Below are positions 38,236 to 48,505 of a stretch of DNA of 64,000 nucleotides, one piece after another (position 1 is the first letter of the stretch; every line of letters starts with the position of its first letter). Origin of the DNA: Pseudanabaena sp. Chao 1811. Lineage in GTDB: Bacteria; Cyanobacteriota; Cyanobacteriia; Pseudanabaenales; Pseudanabaenaceae. The position numbers were made by a program, and so were the translations under genes. Location of the stretch: contig NZ_CP101416.1 of the NCBI RefSeq assembly GCF_027942295.1, forward strand, positions 1,116,001 through 1,180,000, in the 5' to 3' direction. The notes under the pieces are model-generated. The model made no database searches, was not told the DNA's origin, and saw only the letters and a program-made list of their open reading frames with translations.

Positions 38236-41106
38236 ATGCCAGACCATACTCATATCCATGTTAGAGGTGCGAGACAGCACAACCTCAAAAATATTGACCT
38301 GACGATTCCCCGCGATCGCCTGATCGTGTTTACAGGTGTATCTGGCTCTGGCAAATCATCCCTCGCCTTTGATACGATTTTTGCCGAAGGTCAGCGCCGC
38401 TATGTGGAATCGCTCAGTGCCTATGCGCGGCAATTTTTAGGACAAGTCGATAAGCCTGATGTGGACTACATCGAGGGCTTAAGTCCTGCGATTTCCATTG
38501 ACCAAAAATCGACTTCCCATAATCCGCGCTCGACGGTCGGCACGGTTACGGAGATTTATGACTATTTGCGATTATTGTTTGGTCGCGCAGGTTCGCCCCA
38601 CTGTCCGATCTGCGATCGCAATATTGCGCCCCAGAGCATCGATCACATGGTGGATACGATTATGGAATTAAGCGATCGCACGCGCTTCCAATTACTTGCG
38701 CCTGTAATTCGTGGCAAAAAGGGAACCCATAAAAAGTTATTAGCAAGTCTGGCTTCGGAAGGTTTTGGCAGAGTTCGCATTGATGGCGAAGTGCGGGAAC
38801 TGAGCGACAATATCGAATTGGATAAGAATAAAATCCATGATATTGAAATTGTCGTCGATCGCTTAGTTCGCAAAGATGACATTCAAGAGCGTTTAACCGA
38901 TTCCCTCGCAACCTGTTTAAAACGGGCGGAAGGGATTGCAATGGTAGAGATTTTGAATCCCTCATCACCAGCACCTAAATCCGAGAAAGTAAGTAGCTTA
39001 CTTACTTTCTCAGAAAACTTTGCCTGTCCTGAACATGGCGCAGTCATGGAAGAACTATCACCGAGGATGTTCTCCTTCAATTCTCCCTATGGTGCTTGTC
39101 CTGCCTGTCATGGATTGGGAAGTATCAAAACCTTTAATCCTGAATTGATCGTTCCCGATCCCTCTTTGCCCGTATATGCCGCGATCGCACCTTGGGCTGA
39201 TAAAACCCATACCTATTACATTTCGCTCCTATCGAGTGTGGGCGAATATGCAGGCTTTGAAATTAATACCCCTTGGGAAAAGCTCTCTCAAGCCCAGATT
39301 GATATTATTCTCTATGGCACTACGGAGAAGATTTTAATTAAGCCTGATTCCCTTTATCGCGATCGCGCTGAGGGCTATTACAAACGCTATGAAGGGGCGA
39401 TCGCTATGCTTGAGCAACAGTACAAGGAGGCAGGCGAATCGCAAAGGCAAAAGTTAGAGAATTATCTGATCGAGCAACCCTGCGCCACTTGTGAAGGTAC
39501 GCGCCTCAAGCCCGAATCCCTTGCGGTGCGGATTGGCGGATTTAATATTATTGATTTTGTATCGGCTCCCATTGGCACTTGTTTAGACCGTCTCAAAAAT
39601 CTCAATCTTGATGCTAGAACTAAGCAAATCGGCGATCGCGTATTGCAAGAAATCGAAGCACGATTGCAGTTTTTATTAGATGTCGGTTTAGATTACCTGA
39701 CCCTTGATCGTTCCACCATGTCCCTCTCTGGCGGCGAAGCCCAACGGATTCGCCTTGCTACTCAGATCGGTTCAGGCTTAACAGGGGTTCTCTATGTATT
39801 GGATGAACCGAGCATTGGACTGCATCAACGGGATAACTCGCGATTGCTTGCCACATTAACCAAACTGCGGGATCTCGGCAATACCTTAATCGTGGTTGAG
39901 CATGACGAAGAAACGATTCGGGCGGCTGATTATCTCGTAGACATCGGACCGGGGGCAGGCGTGCATGGTGGGCGAATTGTCGCGCAGGGAAGTGTTAAGG
40001 ATATTGAAAAAAATCCTGAATCCCTCACTGGAGCCTATCTCTCTAAACAAAAACAAATTTATACCCCTGCGGAACGGCGCGAAGGCAATGGCAAACATTT
40101 AGAAATTTGTAATGCTTATTTGAATAATCTCAAAAATATTAATGTCAAGATTCCCCTTGGCAAATTGGTCTGTATCACAGGCGTGTCAGGATCAGGCAAA
40201 TCTACCTTAATTAACGACCTGCTGCACCATTCCCTCGAACACAACTTTTCGCGGAAAGTGCCAGTTCCTAAAGGTATAGATGAAGTCAAAGGGCTAAAAC
40301 ACCTTGATAAATTCATCGTCATCGATCAATCTCCCATCGGACGCACGCCCCGATCTAATCCTGCCACCTATACAGGACTATTCGATGTGATCCGTGAAAC
40401 CTTTGCGCTGACAACGGCGGCGAAAACTCGCGGCTACAAGGCAGGACAATTTTCCTTTAATGTCAAAGGTGGACGTTGCGAAGCTTGTTCGGGTCAAGGC
40501 GTAAATATCATTTCCATGAATTTTCTGCCCGATGTCTATGTGCAGTGCGATGTCTGCAAAGGCGCAAGGTATAACCGCGAGACGCTGCAAGTTAAGTACA
40601 AGGAAAAAACGATCGCCGATGTCCTCGATATGACCATCGAAGAAGCGATGCACTTTTTTGAAAATATTCCCTCCGCCCATGCCAAGTTGGGAATGCTGGT
40701 GGATGTGGGCTTAGGCTATGTGCGTCTCGGTCAGTCTGCTCCCACCCTCTCAGGTGGTGAAGCTCAACGGGTGAAGCTTGCCACTGAATTAGCACGACGC
40801 GCCACAGGCAAAACTCTCTATTTAATCGATGAGCCAACCACAGGTTTAAGCTTTTACGATGTGCATAAATTGCTAGATGTCATGCAGCGTCTCGTCGATA
40901 AAGGCAATAGCATCATCACCATTGAGCATAATCTCGATGTGATTCGCTGTGCGGATTGGATTATCGATCTAGGTCCTGAAGGCGGCGATCGCGGAGGTGA
41001 GGTGATTGCAGAAGGTACGCCCGAACAGGTGGCAAAAGTTAAGAAATCTTACACTGGCAAATATCTCAAACAAGTCTTAGCCGAATATCCTCGCAGCAAA
41101 CCCTAA
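38236..41106 (+). CDS. uvrA: UvrABC excinuclease subunit A
   Basis: 956 aa from ATG 38236. UvrA recognises bulky DNA damage and loads UvrB. There are two ABC ATPase units: the first Walker [13 protein letters not shown] near residue 35 and the second [13 protein letters not shown] near 650, with two LSGGEAQR signatures. Zinc-binding cysteines are seen at [13 protein letters not shown] and CEAC...CDVC. An in-frame stretch ([14 protein letters not shown], codons around 38975-39015) is encoded by a 13-bp-arm palindrome, unlike the shorter linker in other UvrA proteins. Confidence 0.96.
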   Translation: MPDHTHIHVRGARQHNLKNIDLTIPRDRLIVFTGVSGSGKSSLAFDTIFAEGQRRYVESLSAYARQFLGQVDKPDVDYIEGLSPAISIDQKSTSHNPRSTVGTVTEIYDYLRLLFGRAGSPHCPICDRNIAPQSIDHMVDTIMELSDRTRFQLLAPVIRGKKGTHKKLLASLASEGFGRVRIDGEVRELSDNIELDKNKIHDIEIVVDRLVRKDDIQERLTDSLATCLKRAEGIAMVEILNPSSPAPKSEKVSSLLTFSENFACPEHGAVMEELSPRMFSFNSPYGACPACHGLGSIKTFNPELIVPDPSLPVYAAIAPWADKTHTYYISLLSSVGEYAGFEINTPWEKLSQAQIDIILYGTTEKILIKPDSLYRDRAEGYYKRYEGAIAMLEQQYKEAGESQRQKLENYLIEQPCATCEGTRLKPESLAVRIGGFNIIDFVSAPIGTCLDRLKNLNLDARTKQIGDRVLQEIEARLQFLLDVGLDYLTLDRSTMSLSGGEAQRIRLATQIGSGLTGVLYVLDEPSIGLHQRDNSRLLATLTKLRDLGNTLIVVEHDEETIRAADYLVDIGPGAGVHGGRIVAQGSVKDIEKNPESLTGAYLSKQKQIYTPAERREGNGKHLEICNAYLNNLKNINVKIPLGKLVCITGVSGSGKSTLINDLLHHSLEHNFSRKVPVPKGIDEVKGLKHLDKFIVIDQSPIGRTPRSNPATYTGLFDVIRETFALTTAAKTRGYKAGQFSFNVKGGRCEACSGQGVNIISMNFLPDVYVQCDVCKGARYNRETLQVKYKEKTIADVLDMTIEEAMHFFENIPSAHAKLGMLVDVGLGYVRLGQSAPTLSGGEAQRVKLATELARRATGKTLYLIDEPTTGLSFYDVHKLLDVMQRLVDKGNSIITIEHNLDVIRCADWIIDLGPEGGDRGGEVIAEGTPEQVAKVKKSYTGKYLKQVLAEYPRSKP
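38983..39011. repeat. Palindrome inside the uvrA coding sequence
   Basis: GAGAAAGTAAGTA - GCT - TACTTACTTTCTC, perfect 13-bp arms, located in the linker between the first ATPase half and the zinc-finger region. It keeps the reading frame. Confidence 0.75.
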
Positions 41107-41133
41107 TTGTGTTGCGGCAAAGCCTCCTCACAC

Positions 41134-41204
41134 TAATGTGAGTTCGACATAGCCATTTGCAAAGTGCTAAGCACTTTGCAAATGGCTATGTCGAATTAAT
41201 GTTT
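41134..41204. repeat. Palindromic element family C, copy 1
   Basis: TAATGTGAGTTCGACATAGCC, then a long hairpin with arms ending in AAAGTGC-TAA-GCACTTT, then GGCTATGTCGAATTAATG. Its outer end resembles that of the MITE-like family B (TAACGTGAGTTCGG). A degenerate copy is at 50394-50445. Confidence 0.7.
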
Positions 41205-41343
41205 GATTAATGCCCCAGCAAATAAAATCAATCTAAAAACTTACTTTTTGCCTCAAATATTAATTTGTTTTAAGTTATCTCACAATCTGATCATTGAATG
41301 TAAACCACTACGATAAACTTGGTTTTAAACATCCCGTGCCTAA

Positions 41344-41622
<279 letters not shown>

Positions 41623-41715
41623 TTTTAATTATTTATTTTTTTAATTACTTATTAGTTGGCTAGATTCTTGTTTATTTTCTATTAAGTGCAATTATTTTTA
41701 TCCTGCATTTAAATT

Positions 41716-41787
41716 GAGGAGCGCCATTTGGTGCTCCTCAATTGCTTTAAGAGAGAGTCGATGCTTAGCATCGACTCTCTCTTTTGC
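41716..41787. terminator. Tandem hairpins between psaC and AspA-like gene
   Basis: The first hairpin is GAGGAGCGCCA-TTT-GGTGCTCCTC; the second is GAGAGAGTCGATGC-TTA-GCATCGACTCTCTC followed by TTTT. The second is a good intrinsic terminator. Confidence 0.7.
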
Positions 41788-41831
41788 GTTTATGCTGGTT
41801 ACTATTGGGTGTTTTCTAATTTTTGTTTGCC

Positions 41832-42833
41832 ATGCTTGACGTTTTCGATCGCTTGCCCGACGGTTTACTCGATCTTGAGTCCGATCAACTTTACAAAATA
41901 CTTGAGCGCCCCACACTAATCCATTTAGAAGGCGATCGCCAACCACCATTATTCGTTTCAGTTTTGCTACATGGTAATGAAACTACCAGTTGGTTAGCAA
42001 TTCGTGAACTACTGCGAAAATATCAAGATAAAAGGCTACCGCGATCGCTATCAGTATTTATCGGTAACGTTTCCGCCGCAAGATATCGCCTCAGACATTT
42101 ACCCAATCAGCCTGACTACAATCGCATCTGGCAAACAGGGGACTCGCCAGAGCATCACATGGCACAACAGGTAATCGATGAAATGCGATCGCGTGGAGTA
42201 TTTGCCAGCATCGATGTGCATAATAATACGGGCAGGAATCCTCATTACGGCTGCATTACGCATTTAGAGAAGGATTTTCGGAAACTGGCGAGACTATTTG
42301 GCAAGACCGTTGTTTATTACACCAGTCCTAAAACAGTACAGTCCTTTGCTTTTGGACATTTTTGCCCCTCCATCGTTGTGGAATGTGGTCAGCCTGATGT
42401 TCCTGATGGCACGACCCATGCCTTGGAATTTATGGAAACTTGCCTCAATCTTGATAGTTTTGATAGTTTGCCAGACTCGCTGATCGCTGATATTGATTTA
42501 TTTCACACCGTGGCGATCGTTAAAGTACCTGAAGAAATTAATTTCAGTTTTGATAGCAATCCTAACGATGACATCACTTTTCCTACGGAGATGGATTGCC
42601 TCAATTTTTGCGAATTACCAATTGGGGCAAACTTTGGCAAAGCAAAATCTGAAAGAGCCTATTTGTCAGCCTTGAGTGAAGATGGTGAAGAAAAAGGCGA
42701 TCGCTATTTCCAAATCGACAATGGCGAAATCAAATTAAAAATCGCAGCTATGCCATCAATGCTAACTCTCGACACCGATATTATTCGACAAGATTGTCTT
42801 TGCTATCTAATGGAACGTTTGCCACTTCCTTAG
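41832..42833 (+). CDS. Aspartoacylase / succinylglutamate desuccinylase family protein
   Basis: 333 aa from ATG 41832; an in-frame TTG at 41823 is less likely. The zinc-ligand motif HGNET (LLHGNETTSWLA) near residue 50, NPDYNRIW-like (PDYNRIWQTG) and SIDVHNNTGRNPHYG near 135 are family signatures, and SIVVECGQPD is the next catalytic strand. These are M14-like zinc carboxypeptidases/acylases that remove acyl groups from amino acids or peptides. The exact substrate is unknown. Confidence 0.85.
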   Translation: MLDVFDRLPDGLLDLESDQLYKILERPTLIHLEGDRQPPLFVSVLLHGNETTSWLAIRELLRKYQDKRLPRSLSVFIGNVSAARYRLRHLPNQPDYNRIWQTGDSPEHHMAQQVIDEMRSRGVFASIDVHNNTGRNPHYGCITHLEKDFRKLARLFGKTVVYYTSPKTVQSFAFGHFCPSIVVECGQPDVPDGTTHALEFMETCLNLDSFDSLPDSLIADIDLFHTVAIVKVPEEINFSFDSNPNDDITFPTEMDCLNFCELPIGANFGKAKSERAYLSALSEDGEEKGDRYFQIDNGEIKLKIAAMPSMLTLDTDIIRQDCLCYLMERLPLP

Positions 42834-42885
42834 CTTCGACTTCGCTCAGCCTACGAAATTAATGCTAGCTGAGCAAAGTCAAAGG

Positions 42886-43737
42886 CTATCTTCCAAAGGG
42901 AAACTTAAAGGGTAAAGGCTTAATCAACGCTAACTCATCAATCATTTGCTGATGTAAATGCCCATTAGTTGCAAGCAATCTTCCCGACTTAGGAATATGT
43001 TCGCTGCCATCATATGCTGTAACTATGCCCCCAGCCTCACGCACCACCACTACGCCAGCCGCTAAATCCCACAGAGATAAACCGCGCTCCCAATAGCCAT
43101 CTAAACGACCACAGGCAACATAAGCCAAATCCATCGCGGCGGAACCACCACGTCTTACGCCTTGAGTGAGATGAGTGAAATGGCAAAACTCAGCATAGTT
43201 ATTGTCTTCAACAAGGGTGCGATCATAGGCAAACCCTGTTACTAGTAGACTGCGACTAAGTTCTGTCGTTTTGGAAACATGAATCGGCACACGATTACGA
43301 GTTGCGCCTAAGCCTGTGGCAGCACGAAAAATCTCATCGCGAAACGGATCATAAATCGCGCCCACGGAAGGAATTCCATCAATTAATAAGGCGATCGATA
43401 CCGATGAGAATGGATACTGATGGGCAAAATTAGTTGTGCCATCAAGGGGATCGATCGCCCATAAATATGGACTATCACTATTTCCCAATACACCTGACTC
43501 TTCTGCCAAAATGCCATGATCAGGAAAGTGGCGTTGCAAAATCGAGAGAACGGTTGCTTCCGATTCTTTGTCAGCGATCGTCACTAAATCCCCAGGGCGT
43601 TTCTCTTCGACTTCCTTCTCTTGGAGGTTTCCGAGATAGGATCTAAGTACTGCTCCACCCGCACAAGCTGCCTCAGTAGCAATATCTAAGAAGGTTTGGA
43701 GTTGCTCTTTACTAACGGAAGCTAGTGAAGTTGTCAT
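42886..43737 (-). CDS. Inositol monophosphatase family protein
   Basis: 283 aa. The metal-binding motifs are GDLVTIADKESE, GILAEESG (E, E), WAIDPLDGTTNFAHQYPF (DPLDGT) and WDLAAGVVVVREAGG. Members dephosphorylate myo-inositol phosphates or histidinol phosphate; cyanobacteria carry several, so the exact substrate is not fixed. It is convergent with the AspA-like gene; the 52 bp between them hold a fragment of a GCTTCGACTTCGCTCAGC-type repeat. Confidence 0.92.
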   Translation of the reverse strand: MTTSLASVSKEQLQTFLDIATEAACAGGAVLRSYLGNLQEKEVEEKRPGDLVTIADKESEATVLSILQRHFPDHGILAEESGVLGNSDSPYLWAIDPLDGTTNFAHQYPFSSVSIALLIDGIPSVGAIYDPFRDEIFRAATGLGATRNRVPIHVSKTTELSRSLLVTGFAYDRTLVEDNNYAEFCHFTHLTQGVRRGGSAAMDLAYVACGRLDGYWERGLSLWDLAAGVVVVREAGGIVTAYDGSEHIPKSGRLLATNGHLHQQMIDELALIKPLPFKFPFGR

Positions 43738-44071
43738 AAATTATGAGAATTAAATCTAGTGAGATGAGAGGTGTTTTGCATTTTTGATCCTAACCCCAAA
43801 GCGGATTTTAAAAATAGAGTTCAGATTACATTAGGAAAATGATGGTGGCTCATATAGCGCGAACTATCATTTTTCTAAAAATAGAAATCACCAGATTGGT
43901 GGTGTTAATCCAGAACCGATCGCTGCGAAAATGTTAAAGCATTGTATTGTAAAGATTCTTATCATAAGTCTTTATATTTTGTTACATTTTTTGTTAAATC
44001 CCTAACTCGACTGATCTCCTCTCACACATTCCTCGATTAACACCTCCATAAATAACGCTAGTTAACAGTCC
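43738..44071. other. Divergent spacer upstream of LysM/M23 gene
   Basis: No frame. An imperfect hairpin (AGAAAAATGAT-type arms around 43832-43875) and a T-rich stretch (TGTTACATTTTTTGTTAAA near 43981) are the only structures visible. Confidence 0.4.
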
Positions 44072-45034
44072 ATGAAGCCTTATTGGAAAAATTTCCTGCT
44101 CTCACCCTTATTTTTGGTAGTTGCGATCGCTAGTTTCTTTCCCTTGCCAGCCTTTGCAACCTCATCAAAACCCACCACTCCCACCGATGAGTCTAACGCC
44201 AAAGAAGCAGAAGAACTATGTGGCAAGCCACCCCTTGATGATCTCACCCAACACAAAGTCAAACAAGGCGAAACCCTCGAAGCGATCGCCAAGCAATATA
44301 ACCTCAAAACTGCAACCTTGATGGGACTAAACCCAGAAGTTCGCAGTGGCAGCGTCACAGTGGGGCAAACCCTATCAATCCCACCTCTGGATGGCTTGAC
44401 CTATCGCTTTAAAAATGAGGAAAACTACACCACCGTTGCCAAAAAATACAATATTCGCGCCGACGTGTTATTTGAGCGCAATGGCTGTCAACGCCGCCCT
44501 AAAGTCGTATTTGTACCCGGAGCCATCTGGAAACCCGATCCTATTCCCTTCAATCCTGCGATCGCCTCTAGAGGTTCTGACAATCCAACTGTGATCATGC
44601 AAACAGGGGGCTATCCTCTGCCCTACTCTGTTCCTGTCACTTCTGGCTATGGTTGGCGCATGAATCCTGTTACGGCGATTTGGTCATTTCATAGTGGGAT
44701 CGACCTCGGCGCACCCTTTGGCACTCCTGTACTAGCAGCAAAAGCAGGCAGAGTGGATTTTGCTGGGTGGGGCGATGGCTATGGCAATCTCGTCGAATTG
44801 GATCATGGTTCCACAGGCACACGCTACGCCCATTTAGAAGCAATTTATGTCTATCAAGGGCAACAGGTAGCTCAAGGACAACAACTTGGGATTGTCGGCT
44901 CGACAGGACGTTCAACAGGTCCCCACTTACATTTTGAGATCATGGTTCCATCAGGTGATGGCTGGGTAGCCCTTGATCCAGCCCCCTATCTCAACCGCAT
45001 CGCAGGAGTTATGTCCGACATCTTCCCGCTTTAA
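44072..45034 (+). CDS. LysM-containing M23 peptidoglycan endopeptidase
   Basis: 320 aa. A signal sequence (hydrophobic ~8-27, FPLPAFA) is followed by a LysM domain (HKVKQGETLEAIAKQYNLKT; GQTLSIPP) and the M23 domain: HSGIDLGAPFGTPVLAAKAG, GYGNLVELDHG and the metal motif PHLHFEI. It cleaves peptide cross-links of peptidoglycan in the periplasm or helps activate an amidase. The metal-ligand pattern H...D plus HxH is complete, so it is probably active. Monocistronic. Confidence 0.92.
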   Translation: MKPYWKNFLLSPLFLVVAIASFFPLPAFATSSKPTTPTDESNAKEAEELCGKPPLDDLTQHKVKQGETLEAIAKQYNLKTATLMGLNPEVRSGSVTVGQTLSIPPLDGLTYRFKNEENYTTVAKKYNIRADVLFERNGCQRRPKVVFVPGAIWKPDPIPFNPAIASRGSDNPTVIMQTGGYPLPYSVPVTSGYGWRMNPVTAIWSFHSGIDLGAPFGTPVLAAKAGRVDFAGWGDGYGNLVELDHGSTGTRYAHLEAIYVYQGQQVAQGQQLGIVGSTGRSTGPHLHFEIMVPSGDGWVALDPAPYLNRIAGVMSDIFPL

Positions 45035-45081
45035 AAGCCTTAGATTATTTACTACCCGCCGCGAGGAAATTTAGGTTTAAT

Positions 45082-45118
45082 GTGAATAAAGCATTGCAAA
45101 GCAATGCTTTATTCACAT
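45082..45118. terminator. Hairpin downstream of LysM/M23 gene
   Basis: GTGAATAAAGCATTGC-AAA-GCAATGCTTTATTCAC followed by TTTTTG. Position, arms and the T run support an intrinsic terminator, just ahead of the TMEM14 gene. Confidence 0.8.
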
Positions 45119-45130
45119 TTTTGCTTTTAT

Positions 45131-45445
45131 ATGAACTTTTCTCCCAGTGCAATTGCCCTGCTTGCCTATGGCATTGTTGCGATCGCAGGTGGCATCATCG
45201 GTTTTGCCAAAAGCAAGAGCAAAATATCCCTCATCTCAGGCAGCCTCAGTGGAGTGGGACTACTGATATCAGGAATCGCCACTGCCCAAGGTCAAGGGTG
45301 GGGCAAAATTGCTGGTATCGCGATCGCAACCCTCTTAGTCATCGTCTTTGTGATGCGCTTCCTCAAAACAAAAAAATTCATGCCCGCAGGTTTAATGATC
45401 ATTGGTGGAGCCGCAACCCTTTTTGTAGCAATACTTACAAGCTAA
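45131..45445 (+). CDS. TMEM14 family (UPF0136) membrane protein
   Basis: 104 aa from ATG 45131; the longer frame to 45104 reads through the terminator stem. Four short hydrophobic segments with small residues (IVAIAGGIIGFAKSKSKISL; GSLSGVGLLISGIA) and the FMPAGLMIIGG motif mark the TMEM14/FAX1 family. In plastids FAX1 relatives export fatty acids; the role in cyanobacteria is inferred from that. It sits between the M23 gene and apcA. Confidence 0.85.
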   Translation: MNFSPSAIALLAYGIVAIAGGIIGFAKSKSKISLISGSLSGVGLLISGIATAQGQGWGKIAGIAIATLLVIVFVMRFLKTKKFMPAGLMIIGGAATLFVAILTS

Positions 45446-45697
45446 TTGATCCTGTGTTTCAACTCTAGTGCTAACATAACAAATGTTAAGAAGTGTGATG
45501 AAGAAAAGCTTGTGGACAACGCAATGCTTCAAAATGTTCTGGTAATCATTGCTTTGACAAAGAAACCCTCCATGTCAGAGAACCCTCTAAAATCTTTAGT
45601 AGTTTCCTAGAGAAATTGCTAAAGCTAAAGGCAATCTGCATGGTACGGCATCACATCAATCGTTTTTATTCACATTTTTGATTGGAGAAAAAATTAA
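45446..45697 (+). promoter_or_regulatory. apcABC leader/promoter region
   Basis: A 250-bp region ends in TGGAGAAAAAATTAAATG, the apcA ribosome binding site. It contains an A/T-rich block and no other frame. The apc promoter must lie here; exact boxes cannot be assigned. Confidence 0.5.
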
Positions 45698-46183
45698 ATG
45701 AGCGTAGTCACGAAGTCCATCGTGAATGCAGATGCTGAAGCACGTTACCTCAGCCCTGGTGAACTAGATCGCATTAAGAGCTTTGTAACCTCTGGTGAGC
45801 GTCGTCTTCGCATTGCCCAAACTTTGACCGAATCCCGCGAGCGCATTGTTAAGCAAGCTGGCGATCAACTTTTCCAAAAGCGTCCTGATGTTGTTTCTCC
45901 TGGTGGAAACGCATATGGTGAACAGCTAACCGCAACTTGCTTGCGTGACCTTGACTACTACCTCCGCCTCGTAACTTACGGAGTTGTATCTGGTGATGTA
46001 ACCCCAATCGAAGAAATTGGTCTAGTTGGCGTTAAGGAAATGTACGGATCTCTCGGTACTCCTATCGCTGCTGTTTCTGAAGGTGTGCGTGGTCTTAAGA
46101 ATGCAGCATCTGCTTTACTTTCTGGTGAAGATGCAGCTGAAGCTGGTTACTACTTCGATTACGTAATCGGTGCATTGCAGTAA
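45698..46183 (+). CDS. apcA: Allophycocyanin alpha subunit
   Basis: 161 aa, the usual length. ApcA pairs with ApcB in the phycobilisome core and carries one phycocyanobilin, attached to Cys near residue 80 in [13 protein letters not shown]. The start [20 protein letters not shown] and the region [20 protein letters not shown] are diagnostic. It is first in the apcABC operon with apcB 126 bp downstream; codon use is that of a highly expressed gene. apcE, the core-membrane linker usually upstream in other genera, is not next to it here. Confidence 0.98.
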   Translation: MSVVTKSIVNADAEARYLSPGELDRIKSFVTSGERRLRIAQTLTESRERIVKQAGDQLFQKRPDVVSPGGNAYGEQLTATCLRDLDYYLRLVTYGVVSGDVTPIEEIGLVGVKEMYGSLGTPIAAVSEGVRGLKNAASALLSGEDAAEAGYYFDYVIGALQ

Positions 46184-46308
46184 GACGATTCTTGATTTGT
46201 TTTAAGACTTAATTCTATAAAATTGACTTATAGCTTGTTTTGAGACAATTCAGATTTCTTAATTTCTAAATTCAAAAATTAATTGCAAACCTAAAAAAAT
46301 ATATAAAA

Positions 46309-46797
46309 ATGGCACAAGACGCAATTACCTCGGTTATCAATTCCGCCGACGTTCAAGGCAAGTACCTTGATGCAGCTTCTCTGGAAAAGCTAAAGAATTA
46401 TTTCGCAACTGGCGAACTTCGCGTTCGTGCTTCTCAAGCGATCGCTGCTAACTCTGCAACCATCGTTAAGGAAGCTGTTGCTAAGTCCTTGTTGTACTCT
46501 GATGTTACCCGTCCCGGTGGCAACATGTACACCACCCGTCGTTATGCAGCTTGCATCCGCGACCTCGACTACTACCTCCGCTATGCAACCTATGCAATGC
46601 TAGCTGGTGACGCATCTATTCTTGATGAGCGCGTACTCAACGGCTTGAAAGAAACCTACAGCTCTCTTGGAGTACCTGTAGTTTCCACCATTCAAGCAAT
46701 TCAAGCGATCAAGGAAGTTGCTGCTAGCATCGTTGGTTCTGACGCTGGTAAAGAATTGGGTATCTACCTTGATTACATCAGCTCTGGCTTGAGCTAA
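46309..46797 (+). CDS. apcB: Allophycocyanin beta subunit
   Basis: 162 aa. The bilin Cys is in [13 protein letters not shown] near residue 82, and the methylated Asn of beta-type phycobiliproteins is expected in [14 protein letters not shown]. The opening [20 protein letters not shown] is diagnostic. It is the second gene of apcABC, followed by a strong hairpin and then apcC. Confidence 0.98.
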   Translation: MAQDAITSVINSADVQGKYLDAASLEKLKNYFATGELRVRASQAIAANSATIVKEAVAKSLLYSDVTRPGGNMYTTRRYAACIRDLDYYLRYATYAMLAGDASILDERVLNGLKETYSSLGVPVVSTIQAIQAIKEVAASIVGSDAGKELGIYLDYISSGLS

Positions 46798-46862
46798 TTG
46801 CTGATATAGCGTTTGTTGCTATTTATTTATTAATTTAATTTCTAATTAATTAATATTTACAA

Positions 46863-46902
46863 GGCGGCGGCGGTAGGTAGCTTAAGCTCCTATCTCGCCG
46901 CC
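46863..46902 (+). terminator. Strong apcB-apcC intercistronic hairpin
   Basis: GGCGGCG and CGCCGCC flank an inner stem GGTAGG/CCTATC and an AGCTTAAGCT loop. Partial termination or mRNA stabilisation here gives much more apcAB than apcABC message in other cyanobacteria; the same role is inferred. Confidence 0.75.
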
Positions 46903-46985
46903 AACGCTTATGACAGATAAATTTAACTTTTATTTGTCTTTGTAATTTATTTTTAATATCATTGGCTCTGAAGGAGATTGCCGCT

Positions 46986-47189
46986 ATGCGGAGTTTTAAA
47001 ATCACTGCTTGTGTACCTAGCCAAACTCGCATACGTACACAACGAGAGTTGCAAAATACCTATTTCACGAAGTTAGTTTCCTACGACAACTGGTTCGCTG
47101 AACAGCAACGCATTATGAAAATGGGTGGCAAAATTCTTAAGGTTGAACTAGCTACAGGTAAGCCAAACACAAATACTGGCTTGCTTTAA
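46986..47189 (+). CDS. apcC: Allophycocyanin core linker (7.8 kDa) ApcC
   Basis: 67 aa from ATG 46986; the TTG-started frame to 46962 is not needed. RSFKITACVPSQTRIRTQREL and YDNWFAEQQRIMKMGGKILK are the CpcD-type linker domain that caps allophycocyanin discs in the phycobilisome core. It is last in apcABC; a hairpin with GC-TAA-GC apex follows at 47211-47236. Confidence 0.96.
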   Translation: MRSFKITACVPSQTRIRTQRELQNTYFTKLVSYDNWFAEQQRIMKMGGKILKVELATGKPNTNTGLL

Positions 47190-47210
47190 TTTTTTTGCTG
47201 ATACTCGCAT

Positions 47211-47236
47211 AAAAATGTTGCTAAGCAATATTTTTG
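47211..47236 (+). terminator. Hairpin downstream of apcC
   Basis: AAAAATGTTGC-TAA-GCAATATTTTT, imperfect but followed by a T run; the probable end of the apcABC transcript. Confidence 0.65.
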
Positions 47237-47295
47237 TAAAGTTCACAAAAGCAGAAAGAGTTATTTTTACTCTTTCTGCTTTTTGTTTTTTAACC

Positions 47296-47438
47296 TAACG
47301 TGAGTTCGGGATAATTTGAAACGGTTTGTGAGAGAGGGTTTGCTACGCAAACCCTCTCTCACAAACCAAAAAGCCTTGCTTAGCAAGGCTTTTACTTTTG
47401 GACTGTTAAAATTTGCCAGCTTAACCGAACTGACCTTA
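47296..47438. repeat. MITE-like two-hairpin element (family B), copy 2
   Basis: 143 bp, inverse orientation of 29953-30101: TAACGTGAGTTCGGGATAA, then GAGGGTTTGC-TAC-GCAAACCCTC and AAAGCCTTGC-TTA-GCAAGGCTTT hairpins, then TTAACCGAACTGAC. The two copies share most bases outside the tips. Confidence 0.8.
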
Positions 47439-47488
47439 TAGCAATAAATAAAGGCGACGTGAAGTGCCGCATTTATTTATTAGTAGGT

Positions 47489-48298
47489 CTAGAAGGAAAG
47501 CCCTAGTGCCAAGCAAGACTGATCTTTAGTTGCTCTAAGTTTGTAAGACTCCGTTTTAATTGTCTTTGCAACGATCAACATATCTTTCTTGAAAGTTCTT
47601 CCGTCAATATTGCAACTTCCCTTAAGCACAAGTAGATAATTCCCTGAGTATCCATAGCTGGTTAGTGACGTACTTTTGATGATTTGAGAACTCATACCAC
47701 CATTAGGATCTAGAGGAATGTTGTAGACCTTAACACCACTTTTAGGATTAGTAAACGCATATTTGTTTTCCAAATCAGGATCTAACGTATTGATTTGAAC
47801 AGGCGTATAGGGCTTGATTTTATCTATGTTTTTGAAATCAGGAGGTGATGCGTAGGCAAGGATAAAAAAGCCCGTGCTATTAGAGATTTTGTGACCACTT
47901 TCGGGCGGATTGAAATAAAGAGAACCCGTAGGATAAACGCCTTTCGCATCAGTCTGTGAGCCGCTAATCGTATAGACAGACTCAGTCATCGAATGATAAT
48001 GCAACCCAACACTCCCATTGGGGATGGTATACCAAAGGATACTGATATGCTGAGTATTTGCCTCGCCAGAAAGAATCAGCTTCTCTAAGTTGGGTCTAAA
48101 CGTAAAAAAATTGTATTTCTTAGGATTTGCAGTGAGAGACTTGAGATCAATAATGGTCGAGTTGCTCAGGGCCGAGTATTTGTCTTTAAGTGCGATCGCT
48201 GATTTTGGTAAATCCTTGGCTATCGATTTGCTTAAGTCGTAGCTAAAGCTCGCTGAAAGTAGCCCCAATGTCACGAGTGGAATTCTCAACAGTTTCAT
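47489..48298 (-). CDS. Secreted two-domain cupin protein
   Basis: 269 aa from ATG 48298 (MKLLRIPLVTLGLLSASFSY, a signal peptide). The longer frame to 48343 adds residues with no signal character. The first cupin barrel shows GSVGLHYHSMTESVYTISGS (His-x-His and Glu), then FNPPESGHKISNSTGF. A second, weaker barrel lies in the C-terminal half (SYGYSGNYLLVLKGSC; CNIDGRTFKKDMLIVA). It is exported; the ligand is unknown. Confidence 0.72.
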   Translation of the reverse strand: MKLLRIPLVTLGLLSASFSYDLSKSIAKDLPKSAIALKDKYSALSNSTIIDLKSLTANPKKYNFFTFRPNLEKLILSGEANTQHISILWYTIPNGSVGLHYHSMTESVYTISGSQTDAKGVYPTGSLYFNPPESGHKISNSTGFFILAYASPPDFKNIDKIKPYTPVQINTLDPDLENKYAFTNPKSGVKVYNIPLDPNGGMSSQIIKSTSLTSYGYSGNYLLVLKGSCNIDGRTFKKDMLIVAKTIKTESYKLRATKDQSCLALGLSF

Positions 48299-48505
48299 TG
48301 TCGCGCAATCCTTTTTTGATATTTCGAGAATAGGCGATCGCAAAGTATCACAGAGTCTCAGGAGACATCTGCCCTAATCGTTACAGAATGAGGGTAATAA
48401 GAAACTGTAGCGCGGCAAAGCTGCGCCACAGTTTCTTGTCAATGTGAAAATTGCAATAAAAGTTATAGACTAATTTGAGAAAAAATAATTGAGGCTTCTA
48501 ACTTG

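Noticed and set aside
45082-45468. A 128-codon frame overlapping the TMEM14 gene
   Set aside because: It is out of frame with a clear four-helix TMEM14 protein and reads a hydrophilic His/Arg-rich product.
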